Below, piece by piece: positions 46,678 through 55,569 of a DNA stretch of 64,000 nucleotides. Made by a program: the position numbers and the translations under genes. The DNA comes from Salinimicrobium sp963739625 (GTDB lineage Bacteria; Bacteroidota; Bacteroidia; Flavobacteriales; Flavobacteriaceae), in assembly GCA_963739625.1 (NCBI GenBank), contig CAVUAU010000018.1, forward strand, positions 186,001 to 250,000. Reading direction: 5' to 3'. Numbering within the stretch: the first letter of the stretch is position 1; each line of letters starts with the position of its first letter. The notes beneath the pieces were generated by a model. That model was given only the letters and a program-made list of their open reading frames with translations, ran no database searches and was not told the DNA's origin.

Positions 46678-47791
46678 ATGAAATACCAAACCAGAAAAAA
46701 AGCGATTGTGCTGCTTGAAGATGGAACCATTTTTCACGGTAAAGCCGTGGGAGGTCGTGATGGAAAGGCTTTTGGAGAAGTTTGTTTTAATACCGGGATG
46801 ACCGGATATCAGGAAATTTTCACAGATCCTTCCTATTTTGGGCAAATTATGGTTACTACCAATGCTCACATTGGGAATTATGGAGCGAATGAAGATGAAA
46901 AAGAAGCCGAAAAAGCACAGATTTCTGGTCTTGATATGTAAGAATTTCAGTTATACCCAATCCAGGCCTGCGGCTGATGAGACTTTGCTGGAATTTCTTG
47001 ACAGGAGCAACTTACTGGCAATTTCAGATGTTGACACCCGGGCGTTGGTGACTTACATTCGGGAAAATGGGGCAATGAATGCTGTGATAACAACAGATTT
47101 TGAAGATCTTGATGCTCTTAAAAAAGAATTGGGACAAACACCTAATATGGACGGCCTTGAACTTGCATCCAAAGTGTCGACGAAAGAGCCATATTTCTTC
47201 GGAAATAAATCTGCTACCCATAAAGTGGCTGTGTTGGATATAGGTGTCAAAAAGAGCATTTTGAAGCACCTTTCCAACAGGGATGTGTACTGTAAAGTCT
47301 TCCCTTATGATACTCCTTATTCAGAAATGAAAAAATGGGAGCCGGATGGATACTTGCTGTCCAATGGACCTGGAGATCCTAAACCTCTTAAAAATGCCGT
47401 ACAGGTAGCTAAAGATATTATGAAGGACAATGTGCCGCTCTTTGGAATTTGTCTCGGCCACCAGGTTATTGCCCTTGCCAATGGGATCTCGACATATAAG
47501 ATGCATCACGGGCACAGGGGGATCAATCATCCTGTGATTAACCTGGAAACCGGGAAGGGAGAGATTACTTCGCAAAACCATGGGTTTTCGGTTAATAAGG
47601 AGGAAACTGAATCTCATCCAGATGTGACGGTGACGCATCTGCATTTGAACGACAAAACCGTTGCAGGACTACGAATGAAGAATAAGAACTGTTTTGCTGT
47701 TCAATATCACCCCGAAGCTAGTCCGGGACCAAATGATGCACATTACCTTTTTGATGAATTTATTCATAACCTTATAGCAGTAAAACAATAA
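46678..47791 (+). CDS. carA: carbamoyl-phosphate synthase small subunit, frameshifted in the written sequence
   Basis: About 370 residues after removing one base near 46,934 (GGTCTTGATATGTAAG), which restores GLxCKNFSY. The N-terminal CPSase domain starts RKKAIVLLEDG; the C-terminal class I glutaminase has GICLGHQVIALANG with the nucleophile Cys and QYHPEASPGPND with His and Glu. It supplies ammonia to CarB for arginine and pyrimidine synthesis; carB is not in the window. Monocistronic between two terminators. Confidence 0.94.
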
Positions 47792-47797
47792 TTATAT

Positions 47798-47818
47798 AGC
47801 CTTCTTTTCCAGAAGGCT
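47798..47818 (+). terminator. terminator of carA
   Basis: 8-bp stem AGCCTTCT / AGAAGGCT, five-base loop, then eight T. Six bases past the stop codon. Confidence 0.95.
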
Positions 47819-47959
47819 TTTTTTTTGATGCTTGCTAAAACGTTCTCGTTAATAAAATTCTCTTAAATCCATTGAACTAGCAGTCCCTGTTTTTACTATT
47901 CTTTTGAAGTATTCGTATCTTGCAGTAGCAAAAACAACAAATCATTTAAAATTTTGAAT

Positions 47960-49252
47960 ATGAGCATTATCATTAATATTCATGCCCGTCAAATTTTCGA
48001 TTCAAGAGGGAATCCAACGGTAGAAGTAGACGTAGAGACAGAGAATGGAATAATTGGAAGAGCCGCAGTACCATCTGGTGCATCAACAGGAGAACATGAA
48101 GCTGTAGAACTTCGTGATGGGGGCGATGACTATATGGGAAAAGGTGTTTCAAAAGCTATAAAGAACGTAAACGAAGTTATTGCTGAAGAATTACTGGGAT
48201 ATTCAGTTTTCGACCAAAATGTGATAGACCAGGCAATGATCGAGTTGGATGGAACTCCTAATAAATCAAAGCTTGGTGCAAATGCTATTTTGGGAGTTTC
48301 TTTAGCGGTTGCCAAAGCAGCGGCCAATGAGCTTAACATGCCGCTTTATCGTTATGTTGGGGGAGTAAGCGCCAATACACTTCCGGTTCCTATGATGAAC
48401 ATTATCAATGGAGGATCCCATTCAGATGCTCCTATAGCCTTCCAGGAGTTTATGGTCATGCCGGTGAAAGCCAAAGATTTTTCCGAAGCATTGAAAATGG
48501 GAACAGAGATTTTCCATAACCTCAAAAAAGTGCTTCACAAGAGAGGCCTTAGTACAGCAGTTGGAGATGAAGGTGGTTTTGCGCCTACCCTTGATGGAAC
48601 AGAAGATGCTCTTGACACCATTCTACAGTCCATTAAGAATGCAGGTTACACTCCGGGAGAGCAGGTAATGATCGCTTTGGATTGTGCAGCTGCCGAATTC
48701 TACGAAAACGGTAAGTACGACTATACTAAATTTGAGGGAGAGAAAGGAAAAATTAGAAGCAGTCAGGAGCAGGCAGAATATCTTAATTCCCTGGCCGAAA
48801 AATATCCTATTATATCTATTGAAGATGGGATGGATGAAAACGACTGGGATGGCTGGAAGGCGCTGACAGAATTGGCTGGAGATAAAATCCAACTGGTAGG
48901 GGATGACCTATTTGTAACGAACGTAGAGCGTTTGTCAAAAGGTATTTCTGAAAAGATTGCCAACTCTATTCTTATTAAAGTAAACCAGATTGGTACTTTG
49001 ACCGAAACTATTTCGGCAGTGAATATGGCTCACAATGCAGGGTATACTTCTGTCATGTCGCACCGTTCTGGGGAGACTGAAGATAACACTATTGCAGACC
49101 TTGCTGTTGCTCTTAATACCGGCCAGATCAAAACAGGGTCAGCTTCAAGAAGTGACAGGATGGCGAAGTACAACCAGTTGCTGCGCATTGAGGAGGAACT
49201 TGGAAGCGTAGCTTATTTTCCGCAGGAAAAAGCTTTCAAGATCAAAAAATAA
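47960..49252 (+). CDS. eno: enolase
   Basis: 430 residues from the ATG at 47,960; an upstream TTG two codons earlier is rejected. Signatures: ARQIFDSRGNPTVEV, GDEGGFAP with the acid/base Glu, LIKVNQIGTLTET with the catalytic Lys, and SHRSGETED. Interconverts 2-phosphoglycerate and phosphoenolpyruvate in glycolysis and gluconeogenesis. No clear TAnnTTTG box; TATCTTGC upstream is close. Flanked by terminators. Confidence 0.98.
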   Translation: MSIIINIHARQIFDSRGNPTVEVDVETENGIIGRAAVPSGASTGEHEAVELRDGGDDYMGKGVSKAIKNVNEVIAEELLGYSVFDQNVIDQAMIELDGTPNKSKLGANAILGVSLAVAKAAANELNMPLYRYVGGVSANTLPVPMMNIINGGSHSDAPIAFQEFMVMPVKAKDFSEALKMGTEIFHNLKKVLHKRGLSTAVGDEGGFAPTLDGTEDALDTILQSIKNAGYTPGEQVMIALDCAAAEFYENGKYDYTKFEGEKGKIRSSQEQAEYLNSLAEKYPIISIEDGMDENDWDGWKALTELAGDKIQLVGDDLFVTNVERLSKGISEKIANSILIKVNQIGTLTETISAVNMAHNAGYTSVMSHRSGETEDNTIADLAVALNTGQIKTGSASRSDRMAKYNQLLRIEEELGSVAYFPQEKAFKIKK

Positions 49253-49275
49253 AAGTTTACCCCTAAAATTAGGAG

Positions 49276-49301
49276 AAGCCTTTCCATTCCCGGAAAGGCT
49301 T
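49276..49301 (+). terminator. terminator of eno
   Basis: 10-bp stem AAGCCTTTCC / GGAAAGGCTT with a six-base loop and a T-run. The remaining ~210 bases before gltA are A/T-rich and hold no gene that I can support. Confidence 0.95.
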
Positions 49302-49513
49302 TTTTATTTCAAAAAGTGACACTTATCATATTTTCCAATGAATTAGCTGTTTAGCTTTAAGAGCTTGTTATTTTTAGCTTTTTAAGAAGTTCGTAAAAAG
49401 AAATGTTTTCTACTGTTGAAACTACAACTGAAGTGCGGTATCAGGCGGAAAATAACAGAGAATTTTGTAAATTAGCAATTCTTAAAATTATACTCACGAA
49501 ATCAATAAAAAAT

Positions 49514-50800
49514 ATGTCAAAAGTAGCTACTGTAGAAATTGAGGGGAAAAAATATGAACTACCGATAGTGGTAGGGACAGAAAATGAAATTGCTGTTGAT
49601 ATCATGCAATTGCGAGGTAAATCGGGTGCTATTACTCTCGATCCAGGGTATAAGAATACCGGGGCATGTGAAAGCGCAATTACTTTCCTCAATGGAGAAG
49701 AAGGAATCCTGAGGTATAGGGGCTACTCCATTGAAGAATTGGCAGAAAAAGCCGATTTTCTGGAAGTAGCTTACCTTTTGATCTTTGGGGAACTTCCTAA
49801 CGCAACTCAACTTCAAAAATTCAATACAGATATTCTGGATCAAAGCATCGTAAATGAGGATATGAAGACCGTACTAAAAGGTTTTCCAGAATCTGCTCAC
49901 CCTATGGGAGTGCTTTCCTCTCTTACAAGTGCATTGACGGCTTTTAACCCTAAGTCGGTCAATGTTGATTCTGAAGAGGATATGTACAGGGCAATTGTCA
50001 AGATTTTGGCGAAATTCCCTGTTCTTGCCGCATGGACGCTTCGGAAGAAAAATGGTCAAAACCTTTACAACAAGGACACGAATATTGGCTATGTTGAAAG
50101 CTTATTGAAAATGATGTTCCAGGACGACAAGAAAAGAACTTATAAGCAGAACAAAACTGTTGTGAGTGCTCTTGATAAATTACTTATTCTTCATGCAGAC
50201 CACGAGCAAAACTGTTCTACTTCAACTGTACGAATAGTAGGTTCTTCTCATGCGGGATTGTTTGCGTCTATTTCGGCCGGTGTTTCTGCGCTATGGGGAC
50301 CACTCCACGGAGGTGCAAACCAGGCTGTGATCGAAATGCTTGAGGAGATCAAAGCAGATGGTGGTGACACTTCTAAATTCATTGCCAAGGCTAAAGACAA
50401 GGATGATCCTTTCAGGCTGATGGGCTTTGGACACCGTGTATACAAGAATTTTGATCCAAGAGCCAAAATCATTAAAAAAGCTGCAGACGAAGTTCTAGAT
50501 CAATTGGGTGTAGATGATCCTATTTTAGAAATTGCAAAAGGTCTTGAAAAAGCCGCTTTGGAGGACGAATATTTCATCGAGAGAAAACTGTATCCAAACG
50601 TAGATTTCTATTCAGGAATTATTTATCGTGCAATGGGTATTCCAACAGAAATGTTTACAGTGATGTTTGCTGTAGGACGTCTTCCGGGATGGATCGCGCA
50701 ATGGAGAGAAATGCGCCTTCGCAAGGAGCCAATTGGTCGTCCCCGCCAGGTTTATATTGGAGAAACCCATAGGAAATTCAAATCTATTGAACAGAGATAG
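49514..50800 (+). CDS. gltA: citrate synthase
   Basis: 428 residues from ATG 49,514 (MSKVATVEIEGKKYELP); the longer reading from 49,403 adds a non-conserved leader. Catalytic segments: LHADHEQNCSTSTVR (His), GPLHGGANQAV (His) and VDFYSGIIYRAMGIP (Asp), with FGHRVYKNFDPRAK. Condenses oxaloacetate and acetyl-CoA. The sequence type is the hexameric bacterial one. Confidence 0.97.
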   Translation: MSKVATVEIEGKKYELPIVVGTENEIAVDIMQLRGKSGAITLDPGYKNTGACESAITFLNGEEGILRYRGYSIEELAEKADFLEVAYLLIFGELPNATQLQKFNTDILDQSIVNEDMKTVLKGFPESAHPMGVLSSLTSALTAFNPKSVNVDSEEDMYRAIVKILAKFPVLAAWTLRKKNGQNLYNKDTNIGYVESLLKMMFQDDKKRTYKQNKTVVSALDKLLILHADHEQNCSTSTVRIVGSSHAGLFASISAGVSALWGPLHGGANQAVIEMLEEIKADGGDTSKFIAKAKDKDDPFRLMGFGHRVYKNFDPRAKIIKKAADEVLDQLGVDDPILEIAKGLEKAALEDEYFIERKLYPNVDFYSGIIYRAMGIPTEMFTVMFAVGRLPGWIAQWREMRLRKEPIGRPRQVYIGETHRKFKSIEQR

Positions 50801-50825
50801 ATATTCAAAAAGTAAAGCAATGAAG

Positions 50826-50847
50826 AAGCCTCAAGAAATTGAGGCTT
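50826..50847 (+). terminator. terminator of gltA
   Basis: 9-bp stem AAGCCTCAA / TTGAGGCTT with a GAAA loop, followed by TTTTATT. Confidence 0.95.
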
Positions 50848-50848
50848 T

Positions 50849-51157
50849 TTTATTGCTAAGAAATTCAAAATTAAGGGGGCTACCTGTCTCACGCAAAAAT
50901 GCTTGTAAATCTGGTGTGGCTAAAAACGCCGGTTATAATTCTGCTACAATGCTTAGTGCACAATGATGAAGTGTTTTAAATTATTCCTGCTGTATTCCCG
51001 CAATTTACGTCACCATAATACTGGTTGAAACGTTTGGGAGAGATAGAACTTCCAGTTCTTTGACACATCTCAAATCCGGCATGTATCCAGGAGGAGTTCT
51101 AGCTTTAATTCATTGATTTTATTGGCTGTTCTCCTTATTTGCTCTCCTTCCTTTTTC
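50849..51157. other. gene-free stretch between gltA and the amidinotransferase gene
   Basis: About 300 bases with no supported gene. The first ~100 bases are less A/T-rich than typical spacers and might be a decayed coding fragment, but I recognise no protein in any frame. Confidence 0.4.
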
Positions 51158-51165
51158 TATATTTG
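51158..51165 (+). promoter_or_regulatory. -7 promoter box of the amidinotransferase-ctlX operon
   Basis: TATATTTG, exact consensus, ends 15 bases before the ATG. A TTTG lies 16 bases further upstream, slightly closer than the usual 19-21. Confidence 0.65.
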
Positions 51166-51180
51166 CAAAAATTTTCGGTC

Positions 51181-52092
51181 ATGAAACTAAATGTTAAAAA
51201 CGAAACTTCCCGTCTTAGGGCCGTTGTCCTGGGAACTGCAGAGAGTCTTGGGGGAACACCTTCCTTTTCTGATGCTTATGATCCAAAGTCAGCAGAACAT
51301 ATTAAAGCCGGAACTTATCCGCTCGAAGCAGATATGATTAAAGAAATGGAGGCCGTGCGTGTAGTTTTTGAAAAGTATGATGTTCAGATTTTTCGGCCAA
51401 AGGAAATTAAAGACTACAACCAGATTTTTACCAGGGATATTGGTTTCGTGATCGATGATAAATTTATTAAAGCAAATATTCTTCCTGACAGAGAACAGGA
51501 AATAGAGGCTATTTCACATGTCCTGGAGCAGATTGATCCCGATAAGGTTCTTCAATTACCCGAAGATGCCCACGTAGAAGGGGGAGATGTGATGCTGCAC
51601 AACGATTACTTGTTTGTAGGTACCTATTATGGCAGCGATTATTCCAATTTTATTACTGCAAGGACAAACAAACAAGCCGTGGAATATCTAAGGGAAATGT
51701 TTCCGGAGAAAAAGCTGAAGTCTTTCAACCTTAAAAAATCTAATTACGAACCTCGGGATAATGCCTTGCACCTGGATTGCTGTTTTCAACCTGTTGGAAA
51801 GGACAAGGCCATCCTGTATAGAGGCGGCTTTTTATACGCCGATGAATATGAGTGGCTCGTGAATTTCTTCGGAAAAGAAAATATTTTCGAGATTACCCGT
51901 GATGAAATGTATGACATGAATTCGAATGTTTTCTCTATTTCTGAAGACGTGGTGATTTCAGAAAGAAATTTCACAAGACTTAACAAATGGCTTCGCGATA
52001 ATGGAATGACTGTTGAAGAGGTGCCGTATGCCGAAATTGCAAAACAGGAAGGATTGTTGAGATGCTCAACTTTACCCTTAATTAGAGATTAA
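51181..52092 (+). CDS. amidinotransferase / dimethylarginine dimethylaminohydrolase family protein
   Basis: 303 residues from ATG 51,181; the longer reading starts before the promoter box. Guanidino-modifying superfamily signatures: FTRDIGFV, HVEGGDVMLHNDY, an HLDCCF segment with the probable catalytic His, and the near-terminal nucleophile Cys295 in LLRCSTLPL. Relatives hydrolyse methylated arginine or arginine, or transfer amidino groups. The substrate cannot be told from sequence alone. It precedes ctlX by eight bases, so an arginine/citrulline-related job is likely. Confidence 0.85.
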   Translation: MKLNVKNETSRLRAVVLGTAESLGGTPSFSDAYDPKSAEHIKAGTYPLEADMIKEMEAVRVVFEKYDVQIFRPKEIKDYNQIFTRDIGFVIDDKFIKANILPDREQEIEAISHVLEQIDPDKVLQLPEDAHVEGGDVMLHNDYLFVGTYYGSDYSNFITARTNKQAVEYLREMFPEKKLKSFNLKKSNYEPRDNALHLDCCFQPVGKDKAILYRGGFLYADEYEWLVNFFGKENIFEITRDEMYDMNSNVFSISEDVVISERNFTRLNKWLRDNGMTVEEVPYAEIAKQEGLLRCSTLPLIRD

Positions 52093-52100
52093 GAAATTAC

Positions 52101-53033
52101 ATGAGACAAATTACAGATACTTTATTGATGGTGCGTCCGGTTGCTTTTAGAATGAATGAGCAAACCGCTGTAAACAATTATTTCCAGGAAGGACTTCATC
52201 TGGCTAACGAAAAGATCAACAAAAAGGCACAGGATGAATTTGATGCTTTTGTTGAAAAATTAAGAGCCGTTGGAGTGCATGTGATCGTGGTAGACGATGA
52301 TGAAAAACTTGATACGCCAGATTCTATATTTCCAAACAACTGGGTAACCTTTCATGAGGATGCCACCGCTGCTTTATATCCACTTTTTGCCGAGAATCGT
52401 CGAAGAGAGCGTCGTGCCGAAGTTTTTGAAAAAATTGAGGAAGAAGGTTACGTGATCAAGAATGTGGTTGATTATACCAGCGCCGAAGATGAGGAGCTGT
52501 TTCTCGAATCAACCGGAAGTATGATTCTTGACAGGGTCAATGAGAAAGCCTATTGTGCTTTATCTCCCCGTGCCAATGAAGAACTGCTTATAGAATTTTG
52601 TGAGGATTTTGAGCTTACCCCGGTGATATTTATCGCCTATCAGGATGTTGACGGAAGAAGGATGCCTATTTATCATACTAATGTCATGATGTGCCTGGCA
52701 GAAAATTTTGCCGTGATTTGCCTGGATAGTATTGATGATCCAAAGGAGCGAAAAAATGTTGTGAGACATCTAAAAATTGACGGGAAAGAAATTATTGAAA
52801 TTTCTGAAGCCCAGATGCATAGGTATGCGGGTAATATGTTACAGGTATCTGGCGAAGACGGGAAAAAATATCTTGTGATGAGCAAATCTGCTCATGATAG
52901 TTTACTGCCAACGCAAATAGCTGCTATTGAAAAGCATTGTGAAATATTGAGCAGTAATCTCGAGACCATAGAAACCTGTGGTGGCGGAAGCGCCAGGTGT
53001 ATGATGGCCGAAATCTTCCTTCCAAAAAAGTAA
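52101..53033 (+). CDS. ctlX: citrulline utilisation hydrolase CtlX
   Basis: 310 residues. Starts with TDTLLMVRPVAFRMNEQTAVNN; FPNNWVTFH, the ESTGSMILDR segment, IYHTNVMMCL (His) and the near-terminal Cys300 in GGSARCMMAEIFLP are typical of CtlX. The family belongs to the same guanidino-modifying fold as the gene before it and is linked to citrulline use in Bacteroidota. argS lies ~590 bases downstream, on its own promoter. Confidence 0.9.
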   Translation: MRQITDTLLMVRPVAFRMNEQTAVNNYFQEGLHLANEKINKKAQDEFDAFVEKLRAVGVHVIVVDDDEKLDTPDSIFPNNWVTFHEDATAALYPLFAENRRRERRAEVFEKIEEEGYVIKNVVDYTSAEDEELFLESTGSMILDRVNEKAYCALSPRANEELLIEFCEDFELTPVIFIAYQDVDGRRMPIYHTNVMMCLAENFAVICLDSIDDPKERKNVVRHLKIDGKEIIEISEAQMHRYAGNMLQVSGEDGKKYLVMSKSAHDSLLPTQIAAIEKHCEILSSNLETIETCGGGSARCMMAEIFLPKK

Positions 53034-53039
53034 AAAATT

Positions 53040-53060
53040 AAAGCCCTTGAAAAAGGGCTT
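53040..53060. terminator. terminator between ctlX and the convergent gene
   Basis: 9-bp stem AAAGCCCTT / AAGGGCTTT with GAAA loop and six T on the plus strand. The minus strand also ends in a short T/A tract, so it may serve both convergent genes. Confidence 0.9.
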
Positions 53061-53077
53061 TTTTGATATCTTATTTT

Positions 53078-53509
53078 TTAGAGGTCTTCAATTCTTGTCC
53101 CGGCATTATCTGCCTTAAAATTTCTTATCTTTTTTATGAAGCTGTGTATTTCCACTTCGGCTGCACCCGCCCATACCTTAATAAAGTACTGGTCTCTGTA
53201 AAAAGAATATTCCTCGGCTTTGCCCTTGTAAACCTTCAGCTTGAAAAATGGAATAATAAGTGAAAAAGTGTCATTTTGAGTTCTAAAACTTATGATGATC
53301 CCCTTTGGCCGCATTTCGATGCTGCACTTACTGTTACCTTCATTAAGCACCAGGAGATTGTAGATATCTATACTGGCCGCAGTTATGAACAGGCCGGAGA
53401 TGCTGGTCTTTTCATGTTTTTTCCGCTCTTCTAAAGTAAAAGGTTTTCCTACGGCAGCATCAATTTCATCTTTTTTATCTGAAAAACCTTCTGATATGTT
53501 GATAAGCAT
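53078..53509 (-). CDS. conserved-looking hypothetical protein
   Basis: 143 residues from ATG 53,509. An upstream start (53,548) would lie before TACCTTTA (53,534-53,527 on the minus strand), a near-match to the -7 box, so the shorter form is preferred. No signal peptide or membrane segment. The N-terminal part is polar (FTLEERKKHEKTSISGLF); two strand-rich stretches follow (CSIEMRPKGIIISF, FSLIIPFFKLKVYKGKAEEYSFYRDQYFIKV). I do not recognise a family. It is isolated between ctlX and argS on the opposite strand. Confidence 0.65.
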   Translation of the reverse strand: MLINISEGFSDKKDEIDAAVGKPFTLEERKKHEKTSISGLFITAASIDIYNLLVLNEGNSKCSIEMRPKGIIISFRTQNDTFSLIIPFFKLKVYKGKAEEYSFYRDQYFIKVWAGAAEVEIHSFIKKIRNFKADNAGTRIEDL

Positions 53510-53575
53510 TATTTCCCGTTTTTTATAAAGGTAGTCATTTGCTTGCAAAGGCTTTACCTAAGCCTTATTTTCTGT

Positions 53576-53583
53576 TATCTTTG
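53576..53583 (+). promoter_or_regulatory. -7 promoter box of argS
   Basis: TATCTTTG, exact consensus, 40 bases before the argS ATG. It is divergent from the hypothetical gene's box. Confidence 0.65.
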
Positions 53584-53623
53584 CAGCTTCCCGGCGAACA
53601 CTGCGGGAGTAAAAACCAGATAA

Positions 53624-55393
53624 ATGAGCGTTCAAAAAACACTTTCTATACAGGTAAAAGAGGCGGTAAAATCTCTTTTTGAAGTAACATTGGAGACTGT
53701 TGAATTTCAGCCTACCCGTAAAGATTTTGAAGGGGATATTACCCTTGTTGTCTTTCCTATGTTGCGGCAAATCAAAACCAGTCCTGTCAAACTTGGGGAG
53801 GCGATAGGAGATTATCTTGTTAAGCACAATCCTGAAATTGAAAAGTTTAATGTAGTCCAGGGCTTCTTGAATATTGTTCTGGATGATCAATATTACCTGG
53901 ATTTCTTCAGTAAAATGAAGGAAGATAAAGACTTCGGAAAAAAGTCAAAAGGAGAAAATTCTATTATGGTTGAATATTCTTCACCAAATACAAACAAACC
54001 ATTGCACCTGGGGCACATCAGGAATGTCCTTTTAGGCTATTCTGTTTCCGAAATCCTTAAAGCTGCAGGTAATGAGGTTTATAAAACCCAGATCATCAAT
54101 GATCGCGGGATTCATATTTGTAAATCCATGCTGGCCTGGCAACGCTTCGGAAATGGGGAAACCCCGCAAACCTCGGGGTTGAAAGGAGATAAACTGGTAG
54201 GGAACTATTACGTTGAATTTGATAAAGCCTACAAAAAAGAGGTCGCAGGACTTGTGGCTCAGGGAAAATCTGAAGAAGAAGCGAAAGCAGAAGCTCCTGT
54301 TTTGAAAGATGCCCAGGAAATGCTTAGAAAATGGGAAGCCGGTGACGAAGCGGTCGTGGAATTATGGAAGACCATGAACGAATGGGTTTATAATGGGTTT
54401 GAAGAAACTTATGATAAGCTGGGAGTGGACTTTGATAAGAATTATTACGAAAGCAACACTTACCTTCTTGGGAAAAATGTTGTGGCAGAAGGCCTCGAAA
54501 AAGGCATTTTTTACAGGAAAGAAGATGGCAGTGTTTGGATAGATCTCACAGATGAAGGTCTTGATGAAAAGATCGTGTTAAGGAGCGATGGAACGGCCGT
54601 TTACATGACGCAGGATATAGGTACCGCGATCCAGCGGGTGCAGGATTTTCATATCAACGGCATGGTGTATACCGTGGGAAATGAACAGGATTATCACTTT
54701 AAAGTACTGTTTTTGATCCTTAAGAAACTTGGCTATGACTGGGCAGAAAACCTTTATCATCTAAGCTACGGAATGGTGGATCTTCCCAGCGGGAAAATGA
54801 AGAGCCGTGAAGGTACAGTGGTCGATGCCGATGATCTTGTTGCCGAGATGGTAAAAACAGCTAAAGAGATTTCAGAAGAACTGGGTAAGCTTGAAGATTA
54901 TTCCGAAGAAGAAAAAGAGGAGCTGTACAGGATTATTGGTCTGGGGGCATTAAAATATTATATCCTCAAGGTAGATCCAAGAAAAAGGATCCTGTTCAAC
55001 CCGGAAGAGTCTGTAGACTTTCAGGGAAACACAGGGCCGTTTATTCAATACACCTACGCAAGGATACAGTCAATTCTGCGGAAGGCAGAGTTTGAATATT
55101 CTGAAGCTATAACAGAATATAAACTGAATGACAAGGAAAAAGAATTGATCAAGCAGCTGCAATTATATCCTGAAACTATTGTATTAGCAGCCGAAAATCA
55201 CAGCCCGGCTTTAATTGCCAATTATACATATGAGCTGGTTAAAGAGTTCAACAGCTTTTACCAAAATGTTACTATTTTAGGAACTGAAGATGAGACAGAG
55301 AAGAAATTCAGGGTTCAGCTTTCCCGGGCCGTAGGTGATGTCATAAAATCCTCTTTTGGTTTACTTGGCATCTATGTGCCGGAAAGGATGTAG
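53624..55393 (+). CDS. argS: arginyl-tRNA synthetase
   Basis: 589 residues: N-terminal tRNA D-loop-binding domain, HIGH-type motif HLGH in SSPNTNKPLHLGHIRN, KMSKS-type GKMKSREG, and the helical anticodon-binding DALR domain ending GIYVPERM. Class I enzyme charging tRNA-Arg; the bound tRNA is needed for activation. Monocistronic. Confidence 0.98.
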   Translation: MSVQKTLSIQVKEAVKSLFEVTLETVEFQPTRKDFEGDITLVVFPMLRQIKTSPVKLGEAIGDYLVKHNPEIEKFNVVQGFLNIVLDDQYYLDFFSKMKEDKDFGKKSKGENSIMVEYSSPNTNKPLHLGHIRNVLLGYSVSEILKAAGNEVYKTQIINDRGIHICKSMLAWQRFGNGETPQTSGLKGDKLVGNYYVEFDKAYKKEVAGLVAQGKSEEEAKAEAPVLKDAQEMLRKWEAGDEAVVELWKTMNEWVYNGFEETYDKLGVDFDKNYYESNTYLLGKNVVAEGLEKGIFYRKEDGSVWIDLTDEGLDEKIVLRSDGTAVYMTQDIGTAIQRVQDFHINGMVYTVGNEQDYHFKVLFLILKKLGYDWAENLYHLSYGMVDLPSGKMKSREGTVVDADDLVAEMVKTAKEISEELGKLEDYSEEEKEELYRIIGLGALKYYILKVDPRKRILFNPEESVDFQGNTGPFIQYTYARIQSILRKAEFEYSEAITEYKLNDKEKELIKQLQLYPETIVLAAENHSPALIANYTYELVKEFNSFYQNVTILGTEDETEKKFRVQLSRAVGDVIKSSFGLLGIYVPERM

Positions 55394-55436
55394 GTCGAAG
55401 GTGGAAGTTCGAAATACGAAGTTAGAAGGTGAAATT
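55394..55436. repeat. short GAAGTT-type degenerate repeat after argS
   Basis: GAAGGTGGAAGTTCGAAATACGAAGTTAGAAGGTG-like sequence with five near-copies of GAAGnT spaced 6-11 bases apart. Similar junk-like spacers occur between genes in Flavobacteria. No coding or structural role is visible. Confidence 0.4.
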
Positions 55437-55521
55437 AAGTATTTCCAAAAATTCCTTTTTTGAGAGATCTTTAAAAAAGAACTGAGAAGTTGAAAAAGTT
55501 TTCACTTCAGCCTCAAATCAT

Positions 55522-55529
55522 TAAATTTG
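55522..55529 (+). promoter_or_regulatory. -7 promoter box of ffh
   Basis: TAAATTTG, exact consensus, 40 bases ahead of the ffh ATG; no good -33 partner. Confidence 0.6.
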
Positions 55530-55569
55530 CAACTGCTGCATACGGCAGGCTTAAAAAACAAGAGAGAAT

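Noticed and set aside
46838..46930. Second carA-like start at 46,838
   Set aside because: It is carA in the shifted frame before the insertion site; the true start is the ATG at 46,678.
49403..49513. Longer gltA start
   Set aside because: The extra 37 residues have no likeness to citrate synthase; the ATG at 49,514 fits the family.
50849..51157. Pseudogene fragment after gltA
   Set aside because: A slightly less A/T-rich stretch only; no protein family recognised in any frame.
55437..55500. Terminator for argS (CTTTTTT / AAAAAAG stem)
   Set aside because: The stem is all A-T apart from one pair and would be too weak; no T-tract follows.
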